DNA of 64,000 nucleotides from positions 1 to 64,000 of the forward strand of contig JAQJVL010000083.1 of NCBI GenBank assembly GCA_035578905.1, written 5' to 3'. The DNA is from Stictocephala bisonia (taxonomy: Eukaryota; Arthropoda; Insecta; Hemiptera; Membracidae). Shown here piece after piece: positions 49,931 through 61,392 of this stretch. The notes under the pieces were generated by a model. That model was not told the origin of the DNA, searched no databases, and worked only from the letters and a program-made list of their open reading frames with translations. A program made the translations under genes and the position numbers. Within the stretch, counting starts at the first letter, position 1; each line of letters starts with the position of its first letter.

Positions 49931-50509
49931 AGTACAATAAATTATGACATATTACTGATTTAGTTTTGAAAATTGTAATGCTATACACTAAGGCAATATA
50001 AAATGTAATTAATTAATATGGTTTTCATTACAATATTTAAATAAAAATAAATAAATAAATAAAGAAGAACAACAGAAAAGGAAACAAACATTTTAAACGT
50101 GGTTTAAAGAAAGTTCCATGGATGATATTATAATTAATAAAGAAGGATGACATAGATTATTGCTAATAACCCATCAGAGCAGAGTCACTTATTACAAGAT
50201 TATGTACGTATATAATTATTTATCATGTTCTAAGTCATATTATCTGAATTTGGAAATATTCCTTGCTTATTACCCCCTAAAACCTATTTAAGGAAAAAGT
50301 CTATATCACTAATAATAACTCACAAACAAGCAAATCTTAAAGTCCATGCAATGAAGTTCGCATGTTTACAAATGTCCTTTTATTTACCCAATATTAACAG
50401 CAATAAAAACGTAATTTCTTAAGGTTCCAGCATTAAAACGATTGTAATTTGTTTAAAAAAATTTGTTATTTCTGAGACCCAACCCCCACAAAACTGAAAG
50501 TCCCCTACA
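49931..50509. other. AT-rich non-coding stretch
   Basis: Nothing supported. Confidence 0.55.
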
Positions 50510-51071
50510 ATCCTCCTTCCCATATACTCCTTGATCCCCGTACTATGTAACATCCCTCCTTCCCACATTTTCCTTAATGCCCGTACGATGTAAGGTCCCT
50601 TCTTTCCACCTACTCCTTGATCCCCATACGATGTAACACCTCTCCTTCCCATATACTCCTTGATCCCCGTACGATGTAACACCCCTCCTTCCCACCTTTT
50701 CCTTGATCCCCGTACAATGTAACACCCCTCCTTTCCACTTACTTCTTGATCCCCGTACGATGTAACATCCCTCCTTGATCCCCGTACAATGTAACACCCC
50801 TCCTTTCCACCTACTTCTTGATCCCCGTACAATGTAACGCCCCTCCTTTCCACTTACTTCTTGATCCCCGTACGATGTAGCATCCCTTCTTGATCCCTGT
50901 ACAATGCAACACCCCTCCTTTCCACCTACTTCTTGATCCCCGTACGATGTAACATCCCTCCTTCCCACATCCTTCTTGATCCCCGTACAATGGCACGATG
51001 AATTGTGATGTATGTCAGTCTGAGACCGTCGTGTACCATATGAGGATTGTTATGCTTTGTGTATTAAGGTG
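50510..51071 (-). repeat. 43-bp minisatellite array 2 with duplicated flank
   Basis: About 11 units of the same 43-bp sequence as at 47772, in the same orientation, followed by the same single-copy flank (TGTATGTCAGTCTGAGACCG through GTGTATTAAGGTG). Both arrays share internal variants such as the short unit around CATCCCTCCTTGATCCCC / CATCCCTCCTTCATCCCC, so array 2 duplicates the right part of array 1 together with its flank. Confidence 0.93.
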
Positions 51072-51075
51072 TATT

Positions 51076-51172
51076 AACTAGAGCACAGGGGATGGCTCAA
51101 AACCAGACAAGCTATAGGATCACAAGCGGCAGTCGGAGGGTTAAATCTCAGTTCGGTACCTGAGCGAAAAAA
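51076..51172 (+). mobile_element. Possible SINE head
   Basis: A tRNA-like stretch with an A-box-like GGATGGCTCAAAACC, a degenerate B-box GAGGGTTAAATCTC and an A-rich end (GAGCGAAAAAAAAAC). It begins within a few bases of the end of the 43-bp array's duplicated flank. The B-box lacks the usual GTTCGA, so this is a weak call. Confidence 0.35.
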
Positions 51173-52862
51173 AAACTATTTATTACAAAAGAGTAAATTT
51201 TTTCTGGAAGAAGGCCACAATCTCAGAAATAACACTAAAAAAGAGAAATACAAAATGATATATAGAATTAACAATGAATTACAAACTATACACAAAATAA
51301 CATACCGAACACAAATTTGGTAAACGACAAATACCAAAAATGACAGAACAGATACGCCTATCTGCAGATTTACTAGAAAGACAAAAATAACAATGAAATC
51401 AAAAGAATTTACAATGAAAAATTTAAGGAAATTTGAACAAAACCAATCAACCAGCAATTTAGCCCACATCCCATGATTTCACCGAGGTCAAGGAGTCAGC
51501 CGGAATACCTGGGCAGCTCCGAATTGAAATGAGAAAAAACGTTATTAAATAATCCCCTTTTGATGAAATGTTTAAAAATTAACCAACTTAAAAGAAAATA
51601 TAGCACAGTGCCGTTTTATCCAACATTCACTACAAAATTAATATGATCGACCAAGTAAATAATACTACATAACCAATACAAAACTGAATAGCTACACAAA
51701 CTGTAGGCCTACACAAAAAGAACAAATAGATACACAAACAAACCTAATATTTAGGCCTAATCATAAAAAAATATAAAAATATATATACATTTAAAAAATA
51801 ATAACAGGAATAGAAAACTCTAAACAAAAACAACAATAAGATCTAAAATAAATATAATAATTAAAAAAATATCACTATGGTGTAGAAAGGTTTAAGTTCA
51901 TAATCTTTTCGTAGGCCTAGACCTATTATTAAACTGTTCCGCACAACTTTTCAATTTACCTCCCCAGCTCAGCTGCCTGGAATAAAATGGAATGCACTGA
52001 CCTGAGCACAGAATCCCACCGAAAGATGTAGGGAGGGCAGTGGGGGCGCCACGTGGCTCTATAGTCTATAACATGGTCCTCAGGCCAGGCTAGCAAGGTC
52101 GAGATGGCAGAATATCGGCCGGACGGAGGCTGAGGATCAAACGTCTAACTCAAGAACCCTGGACTGAACACAGTACCACAGCACATAAGAAATAATTACA
52201 ACCACAAAAAAAGATGAATAAATAAATAAAAACACAAAATAACAATCTAATAAACAAAGCATAAATACCTATTAAACATAAAAGTGCATATATCTGCCAA
52301 ATACATAGATGGAAGCAAAAGGTGTAACAAATATTTCAAAAGTTACGTACATAGAACTGATCAAGGTTATCTAGGCTAGGGTCATACATAGGCTGAAAAA
52401 GACAACTTGCAAAATAATTAAGAAAACAATATTTAGGGCTCTAATAAAAGATAATACTAGTTTAACTAAATTAAAAGAGTTACAAAATACAACTTAGGCA
52501 CATGGTCTTGTACAAAGACCCTGCTAGAAAAAGTAAATCAGCCTAGAAAATATAAATCAAGTAACAAACAGAAAAGGACATTATAATGCAGCACATAGCT
52601 TATATTGTGCAAAAGTTTTCACCAAAAGAGCGATTAGATATTGACATTAAAGAAAAGTGAGCAACTCACGTTACTTGTCTTTCTAGCCACACATGAAGAA
52701 GTTAACAGGAAGGCGGAACTAACCACAAAACCCAGGCGAACCGTGGAACTGGTGAACCGAAGGCTGGAACCACGGAACAGACCAAGGCCTGAGCCAACGG
52801 CCACGAAAGTAACAAGTCAACAGCGCAGAAGGGAACTCAGGCAGCCTGGCAAACCAAATTAG
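51173..52862. other. A-rich, T-poor asymmetric block
   Basis: The plus strand is markedly A-rich and T-poor for about 1.7 kb (long runs of ACAAATAGATACACAAACAA type), with two GC-rich islands at 51960-52180 and 52680-52860. Such strand asymmetry is typical of retroelement bodies. No domain could be read. The plus frame at 52641-52862 (Arg/Glu/Pro-rich, no motif) and the minus frame at 51176-51469 are not supported. It ends exactly where the LINE 3' tail at 52863 begins. Confidence 0.4.
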
Positions 52863-53170
52863 AGAATCAGAATCAGAATGTTTATTTTCCCAAAATAATA
52901 AATAATACAATATTTTGTTGTAAAAGAACATTAATAAAAAGAATGAAACTTAAATCTAACAATGTAACTAAGTATGTTTATTTACTAGTTATATAATTAC
53001 ATCTTAATATAAAAATAACGTATTAATATCAATTTGTTCCTTCAAGGACCTACGATACATATGAGAAATCAAATATGTAACGGTCAAAAGACCCGGTACA
53101 TTTCTCAGCTCCGGAGTTATTGATGGACAATATGAAACACGCCATATAATTGATAAGTTATATTAGAAGG
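52863..53170 (-). mobile_element. LINE 3' end (Jockey/CR1-like), minus strand
   Basis: Read on the minus strand the segment ends in GGGAAAATAAACATTCTGAT followed by TCTGATTCTC: a polyadenylation-like AATAAA next to a short tandem (CTGATT)n tail, the arrangement found at 3' ends of many Jockey/CR1-type elements. The body upstream is AT-rich 3' untranslated-like DNA with no readable reverse transcriptase. Its 5' limit is uncertain, and it abuts the Helitron-like element at 53175. Confidence 0.5.
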
Positions 53171-53174
53171 CAAA

Positions 53175-53678
53175 TCTATATACTATATAAAAGCCATTTA
53201 CCTCTCATCACTATTTTTCCAAAACTGTATCTCCAATTGACTTTGAATTTTGTACATAATCTTGGCCCCTAGAGGCTCGCTAAGAAAGGATTTTCCTCTC
53301 CGACCTCAGGATTCCGTCCCACTGGTCTCCAAAATTCCCATGGTATTTTTATGGAGCTATGTTAATTGATTTATTTATTTGAATAACAGCTGTTAATTAT
53401 AAACAAATTGAACAACATTTTGGAAGGATAAACTGTTAGAATTAAAAATAATTCAGTACAGTAGTAAATAATTATACTTAAAATCAGCTGTTCTAAATTG
53501 GATATTAGATTAAATAATTGTTTTCAAAAACAAAGTATTTAGTCTGATTTACTTTTGAGTAATTTTTTTGTTTAAATGTTCTTTAATTTGTTGGAAGTTT
53601 TACTTATTTTTACTTATATTTTGATTGCAAGTCTTCAAAGCCAATATTATGACCAGCGAAGCGGGCGGGTACAGCTAT
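53175..53678 (+). mobile_element. Helitron-like non-autonomous element
   Basis: The 5' end TCTATATACTATATAAAA starts with TC after an A. The 3' end reads CCAGCGAAGCGGGCGGGTAC then AGCTAT followed by T. A short hairpin (CC-A-GC, GAA loop, GC-G-GG) sits about 11 bp before the end, as expected for Helitrons, which end in CTRR preceded by a hairpin and insert between A and T. The terminal CTAT departs from CTRR by one base, probably decay from CTAG. It has no Rep/helicase coding sequence and is about 500 bp, so it would be non-autonomous. Recognition rests on the two ends only. Confidence 0.5.
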
Positions 53679-53935
53679 TACTGAATATTTACAAAGGTAT
53701 TAACTTCCGCCCCGTTGCCAGTTTACGATCCTGTCGGATGTAACAATTTCAAGACGACCGTTATGTTAAACTGTTTCAATTTAAATAACAGTCCTTTTAT
53801 TAGGACCTACTATCTTTCAATTGTTTGCCATTTAAACAGTTCTTTTGTAAGTTGCTTAGTATTGTTAATATGTGTAAAAATCTATTGGCATATCTAATTG
53901 GTAAACTCAGCTTGAAATTATTAGATTTAAGAGAT
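53679..53935. other. Non-coding spacer
   Basis: Nothing supported; the plus frame at 53715-53897 has no motif. Confidence 0.45.
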
Positions 53936-54172
53936 TATTATTTATTGCTCTTGTTTGTGTAAACACCATTAATTTATAGTTCTTATTTGTGTAAACTCAT
54001 TTATTTATGGCTTTTGTTTGTGTAAACCCGTTCACTTATAGGTCTTGTTTGTATAAACCTCATTCATATATGGGTGTTGTTTGTCTAAATCCCGTTAATT
54101 TATGGTTCTTGTTTGTGTAAACTCCGTTTATTTTTGGCTCTTGTTTGTGTAAACCCCGTTCACTTATGTTTG
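53936..54172 (+). repeat. 34-bp minisatellite, about 7 copies
   Basis: Diverged units of CTCTTGTTTGTGTAAACCCC then GTTCACTTATGG type, 32-37 bp each. Confidence 0.85.
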
Positions 54173-54324
54173 ACTGATTACTGAACGACAGTACTTAATT
54201 CTAGAGTACGTAATTAAGATAATTGTTCAGGTACTGGTAAATCTATAAATTGAATTTACGAAGATAAGTATACTTTTTCCATTCATATGGTTATCAAAAG
54301 ATAGCATGGTAAAAATGGTATTAA

Positions 54325-54475
54325 ATCAGGTGGTAAACAGGTGATAAAACAGGTGGTAAAACAGGTGGTAAACAGGTGGTGAAACATATGGTAAAACAGG
54401 TGGTAAAACAGATAGTAAAACAGGTGGTAAACAGGTGATAAAACAGGTGGTAAAACAGATGGTAAAACCCTTCGA
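54325..54475 (+). repeat. 12/13-bp minisatellite rich in CAGGTG
   Basis: About 12 units of AAAACAGGTGGT type with single-base length changes. CAGGTG, an E-box variant, recurs about eight times. The minus-strand frame of 114 codons across it (54283-54627) mostly translates the repeat and is not called. Confidence 0.88.
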
Positions 54476-56389
54476 ATTAAAAAATAATCCGTATGCATTT
54501 TAATACGTGAAGCATTTTTTATGTTAACCAATCCCTTATGTATTATCAAATATGTCCCTATTCGTAGTTGCGCATAAATGAATTCATTTTCCATTATCAT
54601 CAAACTGAAGGGCTCCCGTGCCCTCAAATTTTGTTATCAGATGTACCGTACTAACGTGCACAGAGATCAATAATTAAGAGCTGTTTAAATGTAAATAATG
54701 ATGTTAATAGCATTTTAATAGCTGTAGGGATGCAAGTAGTGATATTTATAATATCGGGCTGGCTATAGATCTTTCTTAATTGTTTTTTGTATTGTTATTG
54801 TATTTAGTGAACGTTCTGTATATATCTTTCTACACTATTTATCCGATGATCGTAAAACTTTGGGAAGTCATTCCCAGGGAAGGTTTTATCGCATGTGACT
54901 GTAGTAGGACTCAACCCCATGCCCTTTCAGGTGTCTGTGATGATTTAATGGAATTATTTTATTTATTTTAAAATCTCTCCCTCTCTCATTCCCCTTCTTC
55001 AATCATTTCTAACCTAGTTACCAGCGCCTATAAAGGTGTACACCCTAATGTTACAGTTGGTGCACAATATTGTTCTTAAAGTAAAAACATGCATCCGAGT
55101 GAATAAAACTGAAGGTTCATGTGATACATTCTCTCAAACACAATCTTATAAAAACCAATAAAAGTGTCTTATATAAAACTAAACTCAAAACGTTAAATTA
55201 TCAGTAAAATCTTTTACGACGTAATTCGGGTTAAGATTTACAATTTATGACAACTCTGGTGGGGCAATGCATTTAACGAGCTCGGGTGTATCAAAGAAGT
55301 CGTGGAGAAATAAACATCAAACTTACCCAACTGCCGAAAACATTACTCTATGTTTTTATATTACGTGAAAAAAGGAGAGATTTCCGTTGATTGTTAAAAG
55401 AATCGCCAAGATGGTTATTGCATACACACGTTACATGGCAAAATATTACAATTTAAGATTCAACGTTTAAATTTCCAACTTAGTTGGTCTTTTATAGTTG
55501 AATAAAGTTCACGTTCATAGATACGCTTCGTGTAATATAGCTAGTAAAGAAAAACATTTAATTTAAAGGGGTTTGATTCTTAAAGATATTTATGAAGCCG
55601 ACAGTAAAATAACGATGCAATGAAACATGGCTATTCTGAAATAATTAAAGAATATTAGTGAGTTTCAGGATTTTAGCTAGCAGGTTATTGCTTCACCATG
55701 GATTACTTCCAAGGCCCAGTTTAAGTGTGCCAGGTGGAGTGCTATTATATTATAAATGAGGTTTGTAATGGTATTTTTAGGTTATATTGGATGGATTATG
55801 TAAAAAAAATACAGAACTAAATACTGGTAATATTTTAATTTGAAAAGAAAAATGTAAATTTTCAAAAACAGTGTGTCTTTCCTCTCTTATAAATATTAGA
55901 AATAGACTAAATATGTAATGAATAAATTAAAATTAAAAATACTGTAATATAAAATAAATAAAACCCAATTATAAGCAGATACATATTGAGAGTAGTTGTA
56001 AAAGTGAGGAAGATGAATACAATGGTTTGAACAATGGGAAAACAGTGTAAGGGGGGGGACAACTCAGTGGCTTTCCATACCATTGTTGGAGTCCCATTGT
56101 GTACTTGATTGGGTTCTAGGAATAGCTCTTACGTTCCACAGCGCGTAGTACTTTTTAAGCTTTGTACTGCATTTATGAACTGAAAGATTGTATTTTAGAA
56201 AACAATTGTTATATTTTATGGATTGATTTATATTGCATAGTTCCCATGTGTGACTCCTAGTGGTTAACATCATTTCCTCCTATGTAATGATTGTGGGATG
56301 TGGGTTGCTTCATATCTCAACAAGTTTATATAAAACGTACAAGATATATATTAACATTTTGGGAAATATATTTTTGCTTATTTTATAAA
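54476..56389. other. AT-rich non-coding stretch
   Basis: No supported gene. The plus frame near 54840-54971 (IVKLWEVIPREGFIACDCSR onward) has less AT-biased codons but no recognisable domain or splice context, so it is left uncalled. 56050-56290 is somewhat GC-richer and also unrecognised. Confidence 0.45.
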
Positions 56390-56440
56390 ACAAGTGAACG
56401 TTACACAACACAAATGTATTATAATAGAAGTAAAAAATGT
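56390..56440 (+). mobile_element. Foldback element arm, copy 4 (fragment)
   Basis: AACAAGTGAACGTTACACAA then CACAAATGTATTATAATAGA matches the outer arm of the elements at 12822, 19935 and 37788. It is joined directly to the G-rich minisatellite at 56441. Confidence 0.65.
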
Positions 56441-56670
56441 ATGGGTTGGCCAACACGATCGTAAGTGTGTCAGTGGGAGGATTATAGCCAGCGTACACGT
56501 TTGGGTGGGTGGGTGGTTTATGAATGACATGGTGTGTGGGTGGGTGTAATCAATGTATGTGTAGGTGGAAGGTTAAATATTACCACACATTTATTGTGTA
56601 ATGGGTGGTTCATTGTATTTGTGATTTGTGTGGGTGGGTCAATTTCACCGTACGTGTTTGGGATCGATTC
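56441..56670 (+). repeat. G-rich minisatellite, degraded (locus 7)
   Basis: Scattered units such as TACACGTTTGGGTGGGTGGG, GTGTGTGGGTGGGTGTAATC and GTGTGGGTGGGTCAATTTCA-CCGTACGTG. Same family as 10655-11145 but heavily diverged. Confidence 0.7.
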
Positions 56671-57469
56671 GGTAAATCACGTTTACCCGAGGATGGTACC
56701 AGAGGAATTCACAAAGAAAATTTAAATAATTTTTGCTGAGTGACATGTTTTACATATTTACCAACTCGTTATATACTTATTAATTGACTGTGGTTAGTTT
56801 TATTATGTCTCCTCTAGTTATTTTAAGTCTGCATTTATTTCACTCATGTTAATTTTTTAAGGCATTTAATTACCATTCAAAGTTTACAAACACGATAGTT
56901 GGTATTTACTTTAATACAAATTAACGTTTTTTATGAATTTTTCGTTATTGTCATAATACTGTGCGTTTGTATATACTTTTAAAAAATATTCTAGAGAAAA
57001 AATAGACTTTATTAGACATTTTTTTAGGGTGTTATTAAGAATTTTTTAGAACAATTAGGAAATAATTTAGTAGTGTCTTTCCTTTCTTATTAACATTGGA
57101 AATAGACGAAATATGTAATGCGAAAATAAAAAATACTTTAGTATAAAATAAATAAAAGTAAAATACAATTGATTATTTTGATTGAAGTATAGTTGATTGA
57201 TTGTAGTTGATATGTAGTTATTTTTATTGTGATATGTGATGATTGTCTGAACTTAAGTATACTGTCGATGTTCTCATGTGGAATTCCTCTCTTCTCTGTC
57301 TCCACTTACAAAATTCAGAACATTGATTTCAATTAAAGTTTTTAATTTAATTATAGTTTGTTATTAAATATTAATTTAATTTAATCATAGGAAATTTCAA
57401 ATTGTAATGTTTAGAGAAGATATAGTTATATGAGATGAGCTAAGATATTCTATGAGATAAAATCCCAGC
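56671..57469. other. AT-rich non-coding stretch
   Basis: Nothing supported. Confidence 0.55.
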
Positions 57470-57640
57470 GATAAAAGAAGTTAGGCCAGTTTCTTGTGAG
57501 AAGCAGTTTCTGTAGTTGAGGACGTTAGCCGACGCCTGCTTGAGTCTACATTGTATCATTAACAATAAATGTATTTGTATTTAACATTCAGGTTGAGTTG
57601 TCTCGTTTGACACCTAGAAGCATCGGTCCACCCGTATTTG
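57470..57640 (+). mobile_element. Possible LTR 3' part
   Basis: A GC-richer block (GCAGTTTCTGTAGTTGAGGA, then GTTAGCCGACGCCTGCTTGA) is followed by ACAATAAATGTATTTGTATT, a polyadenylation-like signal, and then TTGAGTTGTCTCGTTTGACA. The order resembles the R-U5 part of an LTR. No second LTR, primer-binding site or polyprotein could be shown, so this is a weak suggestion. Confidence 0.2.
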
Positions 57641-57984
57641 TATTTATATTTTTTGCGCTTCAGCAAACGTCACAAAGGGGTAAGATGGCTTGGAATACCA
57701 TGTGATATTCTTGTTATTATATCTCTGTTTGATATTTAATGAAATAAAGTTTTTCTTGTTAGTTATTCAACAACTGAAGGAAGGTCCCTGATCATTTAAA
57801 TAATAGTTATGTAACTAGTTTTACTAACAATAATTTATGAAACTATTTATAGTAAATTAATTTCAACCTCAAAAGTAAAAACATTTGTAGGCGTCATAAT
57901 TTAAAACGTTTAAAATTCCATGAATATATCAATTAAGTGTGTAAAAAAAGTTAGTACTGGCATTTATGTACTTAAAATACTGTC

Positions 57985-58396
57985 CTAATTTATTTTGCTG
58001 ATCACAGCCTTCTGTTGACGGCTAATTACGGCATAGTTTTTCCATATATAACATACGCTGTTGCATTCTTGGGGCAGGAATAAAAAAATACCAAAATTTT
58101 GGTTCGTTTGAGAAAAAAACTATAAGACTTAAGAAGCTCAGAAAATACCCTTATAAGGAGTTTTTTTAAGGCGCATAAGCTCTTCAATACATCTGGATCT
58201 GAGGGGAAAAACACTGTTTATACCACGCTATAAAACTGCCATTTGTGAAAAGTATTTATTGTACAATTCTGTCAGACTTTACAACTCGCTACCTGGTTCA
58301 GTTAGGTGTGAGAGTGGCTTGAATACAGTTAAGCGTGAAGTCAACGAGTTTTTACAGTCCCTCTGCTTTTATAGTGTTAGAAAATATTTAGAGTAA
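57985..58396 (+). pseudogene. LINE reverse transcriptase C-terminal relic
   Basis: The last part is open to TAA at 58394-58396 and reads KTAICEKYLLYNSVRLYNSL, PGSVR, then VKREVNEFLQSLCFYSVRKY, a pattern shared by C-termini of Jockey-type LINE polyproteins (YxxVRLYNSLP, then FxxxLxxFL). Further upstream, in other frames, YGIVFPYITYAVAFLGQ and KKTIRLKKLRKYPYKEFF correspond to the preceding conserved blocks (YGIxFWG; QKRxIRxI). At least two frameshifts or stops separate these pieces, so the copy is dead. It is followed by AT-rich 3' untranslated-like DNA to about 58600. Confidence 0.82.
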
Positions 58397-58678
58397 GGGT
58401 ATGTCTAATTTATGTAGATAGAAGAACTTATGTATCATTTTTAATGTACGAACATATCTTTTGTATTGCTTACTTGTGAATTTAGATTATACTGACGCTA
58501 TTGTACAGTTCTTAACTTCTAGTAAGTAATGCAGATGTTTTGATTTAATTTGATTCAATATAGTGTTGAGCTTTAACTATATATTTTTTATACATATATA
58601 TATTTTTTTTAATAACCCACTGGCCATTTCACTGACCAGTTGAACTCGGGGGAGTTCCCAATGGAAATCAAAGTATAT

Positions 58679-59188
58679 TAAATAAATGGTTCCAAATAAT
58701 TGGCACAAACTATCTCCCATATTAAACAGTAAAAAATCAAAACTTTGAAAATTACCAGTTTGATTCCCAAATTAGTTTTTTGCTATAACTCAGAAACTAG
58801 TCAAGTTAGAGACATGCGGGTTTTACTTAAATATTTTAAATTGAAATTCACACCTTTTTATAAAATATAATCAAAATCGTTATAGAAGTTTTTGAGAACA
58901 TTCTATTTTCGTACGTTTTTTGCTCATAAAAATAAAAAATCTAAAATTTAAAAATAGTGACAAATATTCTGGCGATATTGGCTAAATACACATACATACC
59001 AAATTTCATAAAAATGTATCCATCCGTTTGGTCTCCAGCGAACCGCACGCACATACACACATACGGACATACACCAAATTATTTTTTTCGAGATTAAACT
59101 CTTTTTTGGGTTCAGGGGACCCTAAAATGGATTTTTGACCAACTTGTAAAAACATTGTTTATTTACGATCACAATACTTTCTCTATGC
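58679..59188 (+). mobile_element. RTE-like non-LTR 3' region, copy 2
   Basis: Diverged copy of 13190-13702 in the same orientation, aligned from AATAAATGGTTCCAAA to CACAATACTTTCTCTATG with small indels. It keeps CATACCAAATTTCAT, ATCCATCCGTTTGGT and the CACAC-rich stretch. It starts about 280 bp after the LINE relic at 57985-58396, so it may be a separate insertion. Confidence 0.6.
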
Positions 59189-60044
59189 TAACTTTAATTT
59201 CGATAAACTGACCAGTTAGTTACCCGAATATAGTAGAGGCTTAATAACTAGCTTATAAAGACATACTCATAAGGCACTAAGCCAACCTCAGGAAATGACC
59301 TGATTTCCGTTTTAGATAAGCTACAACCCCTCATTTCCGTTGCGTGCTAATGCCACAGAGATAAGTATCGTACATGGTTAATCAGTAAATGTACATATAA
59401 AATGTTTATGACTCGTGAAATAAAATTACTCGTCATATTGTGCTACTACCCTTATACATTTTATTACTTTTAATATGAAGTTATTTCTTCGCTGCACATT
59501 CTTTACCACATCTGTTTACCGAAGCATGTGCATTATTCATTAGATATTTTAATTTTCAAATAAGGAAAAAATGATTGAGACGATTGTTCAGAAAAAAATA
59601 GTTTATTTAACTTAAAATGACTAAAGAATACATTTTCAATGCAATATTTCATACTCAAATCTGTAGGGACTTTTTTAAATTTCCAGCTATGTTTTTAAGT
59701 TTCCAGCTAATTCACTGATATGTTTGCTTAATACGGTGTTTAAGTTATCAGTTTTCTCCATTTATCTGTATGGTCTATAACTGTTGTGTGTTTTAATCAC
59801 CTTAATACTCAATTCCATACTACTTATCCACTGTCTTTGTGCTTTCATACCTAATTAATGAGGTGTGTGCTCTGCAAATTAATTATGCGCTCCCATCGGT
59901 GATTATTTGGTCAACAGAAATATAACTGCACACTCTTGCACAGTCATTGGTCTCTTTGGATTAGCTAAGTAGTTCATCTCTACTATACTGTAGGTAAATT
60001 ATAAATTCATTTTTTATTGTCTTTAATGATTCTTCATGTGACGG
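59189..60044. other. AT-rich non-coding stretch
   Basis: Nothing supported. Confidence 0.55.
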
Positions 60045-60560
60045 CGCAAGATGGTGATTTAGATATATGGGTGTAGTGCAGGAATTGCCTCAGCTGTTAT
60101 CCAGGCGGTGTCTTCGTTCGGTGCTGTGATGTTGTGACCATGTCCTCATGTGACAGAGCAAGCTAGGGATTTATAGATACATGGTTGTACTGCAAGAATT
60201 GCCTCAGCTGTTATCCAGGCGGTGTCTTCGTTCGGTATTGTGAAGTTGTGACGATGTCCTCATGTGACGGACCAAATCGGCGATTTATATACAGGAGTGG
60301 TTGCAGGAATTGCCTCAACTACTATCCAGGCGGTGTCTTCGTTCGGTGTGACGTTGTGACGATGTCCTCATGTGACGGACCAAGTCGGCGATTTATATAC
60401 AGGAGTGTGTTGCTGGAATTGCCTCAACTACTATCCAGGCGGTGTCTTCGTTCGGTGTGACGTTGTGACGATGTCCTCATGTGACGGACCAAGTTGGCGA
60501 TTTATATACAGGAGTGTGTTGCTGGAATTGCCTCAACTACTATCCAGGCGGTGTCTTCGT
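60045..60560 (+). repeat. 110-bp tandem repeat, about 4.7 copies
   Basis: TTGCCTCAGCTGTTATCCAG / TTGCCTCAACTACTATCCAG recurs at about 60085, 60199, 60310, 60419 and 60528, so the period shortens from 114 to 109 bp. Units also share GGCGGTGTCTTCGTTCGGTG and GTGACGATGTCCTCATGTGA. It is GC-richer than its surroundings. The period is not a multiple of three and the peptide reading shifts frame between units, so it is not coding. Confidence 0.93.
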
Positions 60561-60654
60561 TCAACCTTACAGTACTTAAAGACGGAATATACTGCCTGTT
60601 GGGTTAGCATGTATAATGGAATAAAGTAAAAAATTTGTACATGCTAACCATACC

Positions 60655-61215
60655 CCTGTGTGTATTTGTGTGGGTGGGTAAGTACCCTTGTGTGTGTATG
60701 GGTGGGTGGATGGTTCAATAAAATAGTGCATGTATGTGTGGGTGGGTGGGTCAATATTACTGTGCGTGTATGGGTGGGTGGGTCAATACTACTATGCGTG
60801 TATGAGTGGGTGGGTTGGTCAATACTACTGTGCGTGTATGGGTGGGTTGGTCAATACTACTGTGCGTGTATGGGTGGGTGGGTCAATACTACTATGCGTG
60901 TATGAGTGGGTGGGTTGGTCAATACCACTGTGTATTTTTGGGTGGGTGGGTCAATACCACTGTGCGTGTATGGGTGGGTGGGTGGTTCAATACTGCTGTG
61001 TGTGTTTGGGTGGGTGGGTGGGTCAATACTGCTGTGTGTGTGTTTGGGTGGGTGGTTGGTTAAATACCACTGTGCGTGTATGGGTGGGTGGGTGGGTCAA
61101 TACTGCTGTGTGTGTTTGGGTGGGTGAGTCAATACCACTGACGTGTATGGGTGGGTGGGTGGGTCAATACTGCTGTGTGTGTTTGGGTGGATGGTTGGTT
61201 TAATACCTCTGTGCA
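60655..61215 (+). repeat. G-rich minisatellite (locus 8, second large array)
   Basis: About 16 units of 32-37 bp, TGTGCGTGTATGGGTGGGTG then GGTCAATACTAC. Length varies by insertion or loss of GGGT blocks. A stray unit lies at 61362-61392 (ACGTGTATGAACGGGCGGGT). Several overlapping Gly/Val/Trp-rich frames are artefacts. Confidence 0.95.
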
Positions 61216-61392
61216 TGTAAGTACCTATGAGATGGCTGAATTAAGTAAATTTCAAATACATACATTTACTAAAATTTTCCAATGTGTAAATGAGAAATGT
61301 TCAATTCCTCCAAGGGTTTGCCTGGTTTGTAGGCTTTTTTACAGTTGAAATATTTTTCAACTATACGTGTATGAACGGGCGGGTGGGTCATA

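Noticed and set aside
54325..54475. Enhancer made of clustered CAGGTG E-boxes
   Set aside because: The clustering is explained by a 12/13-bp minisatellite; there is no other sign of regulation or a nearby gene.
54780..54971. Plus frame with IVKLWEVIPREGFIACDCSR
   Set aside because: It looks less random than most but has no recognised domain and only a short non-AT-biased stretch; not enough to call.
60185..60629. Cys-containing repeat protein (CLNYYPGGVFVR type)
   Set aside because: The unit is 109-114 bp, so the frame is lost at each unit boundary; no stable repeat protein is encoded.
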